Source: Dryocosmus kuriphilus (Eukaryota; Arthropoda; Insecta; Hymenoptera; Cynipidae). Taken from it: a DNA stretch of 64,000 bases. The notes below the pieces were generated by a model. That model was given only the letters and a program-made list of their open reading frames with translations, made no database searches and was not told the DNA's origin. The stretch covers positions 99,559,588 to 99,623,587 of the forward strand of contig CM076191.1 of NCBI GenBank assembly GCA_038277395.1. Direction: 5' to 3'. This document shows positions 54,930 to 64,000 of this stretch, one piece after another (position 1 is the first letter of the stretch; every line of letters begins with the position of its first letter). A program made the position numbers and the translations under genes.

Positions 54930-56825
54930 TTATAACAGTTTTGAAGGTTTAGAAAGACTTCATAAATTGTCACACAATTTTCAGAAAAATTTGAAAAGGT
55001 TTCAATTCATTTAAACAAATTTCACGAAAATTTACAAATAATTCAAAATATTTTACAAATATTTCAAAGATTTTAAAAGTCTTCAAAAATACTGTAATGA
55101 TTTAAAATATTTCAAAAGATTTCAAAAGATGTCAAAAGGCTTCACAGACATCACAAGGATATCCCAAAGGTTTCAATTTATTTTAATTTATTTTAAAATA
55201 TTTAACGAAGTTTTAAAATATTTCACAAACATTTTCAAGATCTGAAGTATTTCAAAAGATTTTAAAGATTACAAAGTTTTAATAAAAATTTTAATTTGAA
55301 CAGATTTCACAAAGATTTCAAAGAGTTAAGTGAATTCTATAATAATTTCATAATCTTTAGATATTTCCAAAAATTGATCTTCAGTTTTTCCCCAACATTC
55401 AAACAAACATTTAATTAACTAATGTATAATTTGCAGAATATTTGCCTGTGATATTTATTCATTCTTCTGGGACAACAATAATAATTAATTAAATTTTTTC
55501 TTTCATTAGGAAGTGAATTAAACATTTTTTTATTAATGTTCAAGTAAAACATTTGCATTACAGGTCACGTGAAGTTTTGTGATATTAGATGTGTATGTAC
55601 CATGTACTTTTTTTGTATATCATGCAAGGTATTGATTTTAGTGATTTATTCTGATTCTGCTTTAATAACCAATTCATCTGATTAATTAAAGAGAAGGCAA
55701 AAATAAGCGAACTTAATTGGTAAACGTGTGCTAATTCTGTAAAAAAATGTAAAAATGGTGAAAATTTGAATTCCTGTTAAAAACATCCCTAACTAAAAAT
55801 AAAAATCATCCTAAATAATTGCAAGTAAGCACAATGAGAAAAAAAAATGAAGTGTATAAAAACGTGAACAAGCCAATATTCATCTTTGGGGATGTTCGCT
55901 TCTTGATCCCTCGTTTTCTCAGAATTGAAATCCAATAGGAATTAGATTGGTAATATTTTCGGCACAGTAAAAAGGTTTATTAATCGCAACCAGTGATTCC
56001 GGTTTAAAAAAAAATTTCAATGCAACCACTGATATTTAAAATGGTAATTCTTTACTTTGACGGCTTTCGCTGAAAATGGTCCTAAAATGTACGTAAAATT
56101 TTGAAAATGACCTCTAATGATAAGGTTACAATAAAGTGAAAGGGGTAAGAAGGTTTTTGCAACCATTTATCCCCATTATATATACTTATTTATGAAACAT
56201 TCGATCCCATTTCCAACACGATTTAATTCATTAATTTACAAAATAACTCAAAAACTTACCGAATTCTTTCTTTTGCGAATTGTGTTTATTGTAACAAGGG
56301 TTTTACGATTTTACTATGCTTTAAGAACATCCCCAGACAGCACAAGAAGTTCCGTGAAGCTTTCCCGAAACTTGCAATGCGAGGTTCGGAATATTTCATT
56401 GAGAGGTTAGGGCAAGATCCGTGCAACGAAGATAATGTTCGCTTGTCTGGGAATATTGCCGATGAATGTTGAGGGAGGCTTTGCGATCTTCGAGCAATAT
56501 TCAGGAAACATTCCAGAAAGGTACTTGGGAAATGTTATTATTTTTAATTTTTTAAACAATTTTGAAAAACTAACAGTTGTCGATATATATGTTGTTCGAA
56601 GGTATTATGGGACTGTACGGGAGATCGAAAAACCTACTGCGCAGCCGTAGATGCCATAGAATACTACTGCGCATCGAATTAAATGGAATTAAGTTATAGA
56701 ATAATTCCAAACTTCCCTGAGCCTCGCAGTACCAAAGGGTCTCTTCTTTAAGTAAAAACCATAATAAAAATCGTCTTTTGGTTACTGCTTTATCTTTTTT
56801 CCGGATTAAAAGCATATATAACATG
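54930..56825. other. Non-coding stretch, low-complexity in the first part
   Basis: 55000-55340 is built of 'tttcaaaagatttcaaaaat'-like imperfect repeats. The remainder is AT-rich with no supportable gene; frames at 56192-56650 lack domains. Confidence 0.5.
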
Positions 56826-56827
56826 TA

Positions 56828-57258
56828 CGAGGTGTGTTCAGAAAGTAAGGTGACTTTTAATTTTCACGAAAAAAGATTGATTTATTCATCAATTATTATG
56901 TTGTCTCCTTCAAAGTAACCCCCCTCAGATGTAATACACTTGTACCAACGCTTTTTCAAATCCTCGAAGCACTTCTGATAAGCACTTTTTGATATAGGCT
57001 TGAGTTCTTCCAACCATGCATTCTTTTTCTCCGCATTCGTTGCAAATCTCCGTTCTTTCATGGGTCTCTTCAGTTTTAGGAACAGGAAAAAGTTACAGGG
57101 GGCCAAATCCGGTGAATATGGTGGCTGAGGCATGATTGCATGGTTTTGTTTTTGGCCAAAAAGTCGCGCACAAGCAACGATGAGAGAGCAGGTGCATTGT
57201 CATGATACAAAAGATATGAAATGTTTTCCGGCAATTCCGGACGTTTTTGTCGTATTGC
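56828..57258 (-). pseudogene. mariner transposase 3' remnant with one TIR
   Basis: The C-terminal catalytic region of a DD34D mariner transposase is split in two frames: YHDNAPALSSLLVRDFLAKN (second catalytic Asp) and PQPPYSPDLAPCNFFLF (third Asp), with a frameshift near 57090-57130. The end CGAGGTGTGTTCAGAAAGTA at 56828 next to TA (56826-56827) is the transposon's TIR. The 5' half of the gene and the other TIR are absent. The sequence beyond the THAP-element insertion (62750 onward) does not continue it in any recognisable way, so the mariner was truncated. Confidence 0.85.
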
Positions 57259-58273
57259 CAAAGATATTTTCACTAGATGCGGCTAGGGCCTAGTTAGGCC
57301 ACATGCCGCGAGGGCGGCGTTACTGTAGTATTTGTGGCTTCGGTTTGTTTCGGTACGCTTCGGCTAAATTCGGTAATGCTTCTGTGTTTAAGCGCATTAT
57401 TTTGACCACATGCCACGAGGTGGCGTAATAAACTCTGCTTTTTTCGAGCGGGAATTTGAAACTTTATAATTATTATGGATTATTTATCTATTCTTGAGAA
57501 CTGAAAGTAACTTTTTCCCATTTGAAAATATTCTTAGTAAAATATAGTGTTCTATAAATAAAGAATGAACAAGTCACTGAAAATATATAAAAGATAATTC
57601 TGTATAAAATCTATATCTAGAAAGGATGTGATGACTTTACCATTGTATAGCAAACTTTACTGTTGGTTGGTTGTATATAAATCAATAATAATAAAATAAA
57701 ATAAAAGTAATTGAAAATATTGATTGAAAATTCTACCATTGAAATTGTATCTTTATATTTTTATTAAGAAAACTTATGAAAACTTAAAAAATAAATATAA
57801 AAAGGATACTTGGAATTTTTACGTATATAAACATTTCAAAAAATTTAAAGAATCCTTTTTATGCAAAAAAATATACTCTATTTTCATATTTCTATTTAAA
57901 AGACAGAAAACTAAAAAAATACCTAAGTGTAATATTCAGCTAATTAATTAATTAGTAATATTACTGAAAAAATTAAGTCAACGAAAATATTTAAGCAAAA
58001 TTATTTTTTGCAATCAGGTACGTATTAACATTTAATTTTTATTTATATAAATATGTATATAGATATTATATACACATTAAGATTTAAAAACATTTTAGTA
58101 TTATAATGTAAGCCAGGCTGTACTTCCTAATTGTAGTGAGATTAAAGCGTTTGGTATTTAAGTGATTGGAAACTATTTTTGCCTCGAGCTTGAGCTTAAT
58201 TAATAGTTTACTGTAGTGAACTATTGTTACCACATTTAAAAAGTGCTTTGAAGTAATAATATAGGATAAAACA

Positions 58274-60030
58274 ATGTCTGGAAGTGCTACCGATCGGTGT
58301 GCTTACATTGACTGTGTAAACAAACGACGAGTTGCTGGTGTTACTTTATTCTGTTTACCAAAGAAAGGCAGTGAAAAATTTTATGTATGATGTCAAAATG
58401 CAGGTGAGTAAATAAATAAAAATCATTAGTGTGTCTCCACTGAATTTGAAAAATTATTAACTTCCCCAATAATCTTAAATGTGATTTTTTTAAATGGAAA
58501 TACCCTCTTTTGACACCGGATTCAGAAAGAGCGGGAAATTCTACGTTCAAGTATGTACCAAAGTCATCGGTAAATTTTAACCTTGAAGTCAATTAAAGGT
58601 CATTTGAAATCATTTTTTTAATTATTCGGTATTTTCTAAATATTTTTCAAATATTTTTAGAGATCTTTTCCGTAAATTTCCATTTTCGGGAATTTTTTAG
58701 TGTCGCTAATTTTATAATGTCGGAAATTTAATTTTTCGGTAATTATTTATTCGGGCATTTTACAGTGTTGGCAATTTTACTTTTTGAAAATTTTCAGTCG
58801 TCCCAAATTAAAAATCAAATTAAAAACCTAAGAGACGACAGAAAATTCCCAAAAAATAAAATTCCCGACACTATGAAGTGCCCGAATAAATAATTACCGA
58901 AAAATAAAATTCCCGAAATTATAAAACTACCAGCAGTTTATAAAAACCCCGAAATTAAAATTTACCGACACTGGAAAATTCCCGACAATGTAAAATTCTC
59001 GGAAAAAATATCGTATTCAAATACATCCTGCTTACCAAAGGTTTTGTTTAGGTATAACCCTCAGTGGCTATCCCGCAATGGTCTACAAAACCATTTTTCA
59101 GTTTTTTATTTATATTAAAAATCAATTTTTAATCAACATCCGAAATAAAAAAAAAACATACGACCAGCTTTCTATTTCCAGTATCAATTCCTCAGAACTG
59201 GTTGACTTTTTCTAGACCTTTTTTTGGCCTTTGTACTAAAAAAATATCCCCAGAGTGGAATTTGTGTTCTTCTTAAGAGTGTTAGATCAAAGTTCTAATC
59301 AATAAATTTGATTTCTTTATTTTACTTGATAAATATTATAATTAGATATTTTTTCGCTCTGTATAGGTACTCATGTTTTAAACAGAATTATGAGAACAAA
59401 GCAAAAAAATCTAAAATTTTATTCTTTTATAGTAAAGTGAAAAGATTAAATTTTGTGCATTAAAATTGAAATTAAAAGATTTTTAATTCTGATAATTGTT
59501 GTGATTTTTGTATTTGTTGTATTTTTGTAATTGTTGTAATTTGAAGGAATATTAAGTGATGATGTTTCAAAATCTGAAGAAATTTTACCAACATTTCCAA
59601 GAATGATAAAAGGGACTTTAAGGAATTTTATGAAACTTATGTCTTAAAATTAGACGAGGAATTATAATTTGTATATTTAAAAAATTTAAAATCCTGAATT
59701 ATTTTACATATTTTTTTAACCTTTTAATTTAAATCTTTTAAATTTGTGTATTGGGATTGAAATTATAGTTAAAATTTCATTTTTAGGAATTGATCCATCT
59801 GCGGTTAAATGGAGGACGATGATTTGCAGCGGTACCTATGAAGGTAGCTCGATTTCTTATTTCGCTGACTATGCAGCACATGTAACAACCAATAAATGGA
59901 ATTGTGATCGATGTTTTGAAGTTCTGTTGAAGGCTCCAGAAGACGCAGGAGATGTTGATGATACTTACATCGAATGTCGCGAATACGAAAGTAAATCTTC
60001 GTATAAAGTAACCCTTTTGAAGAAACTGTA
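58274..60030 (+). pseudogene. Two-exon THAP zinc-finger gene, decayed
   Basis: Exon 1 is 58274-58403, with donor CAG|GTGAGT. Exon 2 is 59787-60030, with acceptor TTTTTAG|G; the phases match. Together they read a THAP-like C2CH finger: RCAYIDC (C-X4-C), an LFCLPK segment corresponding to the F-P motif, then ICSGTY 42 residues later, where CX2H would be expected. Two key positions are lost: the conserved Trp codon is TGA, and the final ligand His is replaced. The rest of exon 2 (FADYAAHVTTNKWNCDRCFE and onward) is unrecognised. As the N-terminal DNA-binding part of a transposase it would recognise the element's ends. The stop makes this copy non-functional. Confidence 0.6.
58628..59012. repeat. 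Palindromic MITE-like repeat in the THAP intron
   Basis: Modules such as 'ttcgggaatttt', 'agtgtcggaaattt' and 'ttcggtaattatttattcgg' on one side are mirrored by 'aaaattcccgacact', 'ccgaataaataattaccgaa' and 'aaaattcccgaca' on the other, around a centre near 58815. Ends not precisely defined. Confidence 0.65.
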
Positions 60031-61107
60031 ACGGATTTTTTCTTACATTTTATTTTAATTTCTTCTATTATTTTCTTTCAATCTTTCTAATTTGCGATGA
60101 GTTTCAATTATAGGTTAAAACCCCAAAATTTAAATAAATACACAGCGAAATGAAATGATACACAGAATATACATATGCGATAAAAATATAATTATATTCA
60201 GATAAAAGCATGTAAAGCACTGGTTTGCACGAAAATATGAGTCGTGAATAAAACTTGTCATTTATAAATTATACACAAACAAATAAACATCCTCTCACAT
60301 ACAATAAAAAGCATGAAACAAAATCATCATTCAAATTATTATAACGTCTCGTTCCTAGCTTGATGGCGCCAACAAAAACAAGCATTCACAGCGTATAACG
60401 ACTCAATTTAAATTATGTAACGCCTCGTTCTCTCAGTTTCTAAATTCGATAATTTTAATCGATAAATAACATTCAATTCACTCGTCCACACTTGAAAGAA
60501 TACTTACACGAATATAATCATAATAATTTGACTTGACGATGGCGTGTGGAAGAATCCATGACTTTTGCCGATAAAATGTAGACCCTTCTTTTATTAAAAT
60601 TCTCATCAAATCGCTGAAACTTTTTTTCTATGAAGATCTTAAAAATCCCCTTCGATTCACCAAATCTTCGAGCATATATCGTTACTGATGTTATGCATCA
60701 AATAAAACACCACGCTGTAAAGATGCGTTCGCGATGCTCCTTACAATCGTGGCGTGTTTTACATCCAAACTCACAAATAATACAATAAAAATACCATTAC
60801 TCAACACTGAGAGAACGTTATAGCATGAGAGCCGTGTTAGAAATGAACGATGAACCGACTCTTTATAGACGACCAGGGAAACTTATCCCGCGCTTTCCAT
60901 TCATTACCACCTACTTGTACAATTCCATACGTAAATAGACAATTGGTATGCTTGTTCAGACCACATGATACTTCATTCTTACCGCGCTTTCTGAGACACT
61001 AAGATTCTTACGGAACTATTACATGTCTGGTATTGTAGAAAACATTAACTTCCTTCCACTTGACAATAAGCGCGAAAATATAAATTTAATTCCTTACAAA
61101 ACCTTCT
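60031..61107. other. Non-coding part of the THAP element
   Basis: No gene supported. Two diverged direct repeats (ataacgtctcgttcctag at about 60342, gtaacgcctcgttctctca at about 60417) lie here. It is possibly intron or intergenic within the element. Confidence 0.45.
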
Positions 61108-61479
61108 GTGAAATTTCGCGAGATCGTAACAGGGAATTTGCTTTCGTTTGAGAGGATCATTAAGCAAGTACGTCATCAAGCTAAAGTCAGAGAGACAATC
61201 GAAAAAGTAGCCATTCGCGACATCAGTTTAGTATATCCTGACTGGCTCGCAGAATCTGACGCTTGCTACGAACATCGACTCTTTGCAATGAGATGCTTGT
61301 TTAAAGGAAAATTGTATCGAGTTTGCACAATTGATAGTAGAGAAGCAAAGGCAACCGAAATTCAAAAGCGAAATGATAATGCTGCTGAAAAAAGGATGAG
61401 AGGGACCAACAAGCGAAAAAGCAATTCAATGGAGGATCCCAAATCTTCGCGCAAATTAAAAAATGTAATGCATTTCTAA
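61108..61479 (+). CDS. Unrecognised 123-codon frame in the THAP element
   Basis: It has coding-like composition (ISLVYPDWLAESDACYEHRL), with a basic C-terminal stretch (KRMRGTNKRKSNSMEDPKS) resembling a nuclear localisation signal. A polyadenylation-like AATAAA follows at about 61589. I recognise no family. It could be a downstream exon of the same transcription unit as the THAP exons; no stop-free link was checked. Treat as hypothetical. Confidence 0.45.
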   Translation: MKFREIVTGNLLSFERIIKQVRHQAKVRETIEKVAIRDISLVYPDWLAESDACYEHRLFAMRCLFKGKLYRVCTIDSREAKATEIQKRNDNAAEKRMRGTNKRKSNSMEDPKSSRKLKNVMHF

Positions 61480-61570
61480 TTACTTATTAAGTGTCTAATT
61501 AATTAATACATGTTTAATTAATTACCTGATTTACTTAATAATAATCGAGTAATATAATAATGTATATAAT

Positions 61571-62025
61571 TATGTATACTCATTGTCTAATAAAGGTTCA
61601 TATTGAAAAAACAATCTTACATCAGTACTAATTTCCCTTTTATTTTATTCCTTTAATTTTAATTTCATTATTAAATCATTTCATTATTATTCGCCGATTG
61701 CTCTAAGAACTTTCGAAACCCTGAACCAATTCCTGCATTAGACACCTAATTTATGTAATTTGGAACTTTACACTTCTGGTGAGAGAGCTGATTAAACTGT
61801 GGAGTTAATTATTTTTTCAATTACAATACCATAGAGTTTAACATTATAATAAAAAATTACTTAAATTGTTCTTCAATTTCTATATTAATTACAATTCCAC
61901 AGTTGAAACTAAAAAGCAATCGACCATATATTTTTGCACAAATAGAATTTCTCGTTACTCTCTTTTTTATATAATAATAACTTAGACAAGTAAAAATATT
62001 TTATGATAAATTTTGTAATATGTTA

Positions 62026-62105
<80 letters not shown>

Positions 62106-62200
62106 ACTCATTGTCTAATAAAGGTTCATATTGAAAAAAAAATCTTACATCAGTACTGATTTCCCTTCTATTTTATTCCTTTAATTGTAATTTTATTATT
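61571..62200 (+). repeat. Duplicated 3'-UTR-like segment flanking (TA)n
   Basis: 'tgtatactcattgtctaata' plus about 80 bp downstream, including AATAAAGG, occurs at about 61573-61672 and again at about 62101-62200. The second copy directly follows a TA microsatellite (62028-62101). This points to a tandem duplication of about 530 bp. Confidence 0.75.
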
Positions 62201-62749
62201 TTAATCTTTCATTTGCATTATCATTTGCAATCTTTAAAATATTAATTTTTAGCGTCGAGAAATCTTCAATAACAGGGGATTTTTATTTTTTAGGTTTCAT
62301 TAAAATAGGAAATTAAAAAATTTTTTAAGCAGCTGATGCGAAACGTAATTTAAATTTTAAAGTCGCGAAAATAATTTATTATTATTAATTAGAATTAAAA
62401 TATTTATACTCGGACATATTAAATTTTGGAAAACATTGGAAAATTAAATAATTCTCGAATTTCTTCACAGCCGATTTCTTATATTCGCTATTTTTATAAC
62501 AGAAACCAAAGATGTTTTAACTTTGCAGAAACCAAATGTGGATAGCCTTTTGCGCCTTTTGGCTCGTTTAAAGCTCAGCTCTCATAATAAGCGATGACGT
62601 ATTCACGCGATTTGACGCGGTTGCCATGGAAACGATGAAAAGATGAAGAGGGCAGCACCTCTATATGGGCTAAAGCGGTAGTATCCCCACTACAAAACGT
62701 CCCCACTCTTGACCCTCGCCGCATCTAGTTAAAATATCTTTGGTATTGC

Positions 62750-63329
62750 CAGGGTTGCCAGATGGGGCTATTTAGCGCAAACAAGGCTATCTTTCTACCG
62801 AGCGGCGATAATATTTTATTCATTGGCTATAGGTAGCCAACTCGGCTATTATACTTTTTTTTGTCAAAAATATTTAATTGACTGATTATTAAAAAAAAAA
62901 AAAAAATTTTTAAAGCAAAAATTATTTCCAACTATTTGTATGCATATATTGAATAGCATAGATTTCAAAACATCAACTGTCACTCAAAATGTATACATAT
63001 ATGTTATTTTACGTTTACTCACAGTGCAGAGTAAATCAGGTTGACGTCAGAGTCAGAAAGGTTGGGCTTGGTAGAAAACTACGTATTTCTGCCTTTGTCT
63101 TCATACGTGTATAAGAAAGCCAAACCTTCCTGACAAAATGACGTCGACTTGGTTTACTCTGTTAGTGGCGCTACTCTAATACTATAATAGTAAACGGATT
63201 GGTATGGTGGTATGTTACTGTGAATTGGAAAAAGATCGACATTCTCTACTTGTGCTGATTGTTATGTTTAATTTAATTACACTTGTTATAATTTTGTGTT
63301 AAGACTTGTTGTTTAGAAACAAAATAAAA
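62750..63329. other. Non-coding stretch upstream of the zinc-finger gene
   Basis: No gene. A short inverted pair (63041-63068 'gacgtcagagtcagaaaggttgg', similar in reverse at about 63126-63150) may form a stem. It might contain the promoter of the downstream gene, but no element is identifiable. Confidence 0.4.
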
Positions 63330-63385
63330 ATGGGTATTGATAAACACTACCGAGTTGAGTGGGAACAGGAGGAAATATTCAAAAG

Positions 63386-63447
<62 letters not shown>

Positions 63448-64000
63448 TATATATTACATTATAAATTTGTTTATATTAAGGTTACTTTAAGAATTTCGCG
63501 AAGTCACTGATAATTCTACCTTTATAAATTCAATGTGTATCACAGTTATCAGTACATTTTATTGTTAAACATGACTACTTCAGAATTATTATTATATTAT
63601 TGAATTTCTTAATAGCGGTGGCTTTGTAAAGCACCGCAAGATTTGATATCGGCCGGTCAAGGAGAAGCCTATTGCAAGTGGTGCCGAGTTACTTTACGTA
63701 CTCACAAACACGATCTGAAGGTTCATTGTGACAGGCAAACGCATAAAAGATGAGGAAAAGTATAAAATAGTAAAAGTAAAAAAAAATTAACTGAAACTGG
63801 TAAGTAATTATATGAACGTAATTTGAATACATTTTCTTTTTTTCATATTAATTATTCGCGTTTTTCAGGAATTACTACTAAACTTGAAACGAGGACAAAA
63901 ATATCAGATATTAAACTTGTCTTGCATATTGCAGCTCACAGTTCAACGAAAAGTATTGATTATTTGAGTGACGTATTGAAAAATATTGGAAAAGGCAGTG
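63330..64000 (+). CDS. Partial zinc-finger gene resembling hAT-derived proteins, runs off the window
   Basis: Probable exons: 63330-63384 (MGIDKHYRVEWEQEEIFK, donor GTATGT), 63616-63799 (RWLCKAPQDL, then a CX2C...HX5H finger AYCKWC...HDLKVHCDRQTH; donor GTAAGT) and 63868 onward (acceptor TTTTCAG; TKLETRTKISDIKLVLHIAA). The opening 'MG-D-YR-EWE' followed by a BED-like finger and a helical 'LVLHIAAHSS' segment is common in hAT-transposase-derived insect proteins. The reading frame is off by one at AAAA runs (exon 1 end, about 63744-63747) and at an A9 run (about 63778-63786). It is either a pseudogene or affected by homopolymer errors. The first intron holds (TA)n. Confidence 0.55.

Larger units (their letters stand above)
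57259..62742 (+). mobile_element. 5.48 kb TIR element carrying a THAP-domain gene
   Basis: A 7 bp target duplication GTATTGC (57252-57258 / 62743-62749) brackets inverted ends CAAAGATATTTT(C/A)ACTAGATGCGGC, matching at all but one of about 24 positions and extending to (T/G)AGGG. Inside are a split THAP domain, an unrecognised 123-codon frame, a small palindromic MITE and TA microsatellites. THAP domains occur in P-element transposases, whose TIRs start CA and which normally make 8 bp duplications. I did not find the RNase H-like catalytic region of P transposase. It may be a degraded or non-autonomous P-like transposon, or a new type. Confidence 0.7.

Noticed and set aside
56192..56650. Two plus-strand frames near a less AT-rich patch
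   Set aside because: No domain, no splice or start context, and overlapping frame on the opposite strand; insufficient support.
62743..62830. Continuation of the mariner gene on the far side of the THAP element
   Set aside because: Sequence after 62749 does not read as mariner transposase in any frame I examined, so only the 56828-57258 remnant is annotated.

Overview
The window is AT-rich eukaryotic DNA, almost certainly from an insect or a close arthropod relative. The evidence is an env-bearing Ty3/Gypsy (errantivirus-type) retroelement, pogo, hAT and mariner transposases, a Penelope-like element, intron-like splice signals, TA microsatellites, and no bacterial gene organisation. I see no certain intact host gene. 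The only possible one is a partial zinc-finger gene, itself transposon-like, running off the right edge. The window is essentially a stratified cemetery of mobile elements.

Layout. 1-6.6 kb: non-coding DNA with two old fragments of the dominant repeat. This repeat has subterminal inverted repeats (ACATTCTCATC), a CGACAA-rich simple-repeat block, central repeats of about 153 bp, and a CCCGC-TTC-GCGGG hairpin beside a T-run. That architecture resembles non-autonomous Helentron elements (HINE/DINE-1 type). About a dozen copies or fragments lie at 1.4-2.6, 6.6-14.9, 22.8-27.2, 29.2-31.1 and 47.5-49.2 kb. 7.2-11.0 kb: a Penelope-like element with a long reverse transcriptase/GIY-YIG ORF and a partial upstream tandem copy, sitting in one of these repeats. 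15.3-16.4 kb: a probable LTR remnant. 19.8-22.1 kb: two palindromic TTAA-flanked MITEs. 22.8-27.2 kb: a head-to-tail HINE-like array with duplicated spacers. 27.2-29.1 kb: a GC-rich ORF-less island with five CCAAT boxes at an exact 62 bp period, then two further repeat sets and a polyadenylation signal.

31.06-47.49 kb holds a multi-level nest. A complete but decayed gypsy element on the minus strand (218 bp LTRs, ATAT target duplication) is inserted in a HINE-like repeat. The gypsy pol region is interrupted by a pogo-type transposon (39562-42415, TA duplication) and a hAT transposon (34388-39462, 8 bp duplication). The hAT carries a palindromic MITE that itself contains another palindromic MITE. 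Gypsy gag, pol and env, the hAT transposase and the pogo transposase are all broken by frameshifts or stops, many of them at homopolymers.

49-57 kb is mostly non-coding, with a 638 bp TIR element, a small MITE, a duplicated unknown segment and a mariner remnant. 57.26-62.74 kb is bounded by inverted repeats and a 7 bp target duplication and carries a broken THAP zinc finger: a candidate P-like or otherwise undescribed transposon. Beyond 63.3 kb starts a partial zinc-finger gene related to hAT-derived proteins. The genes do not form a pathway; they are replication and transposition functions of independent elements inserted in a readable order.
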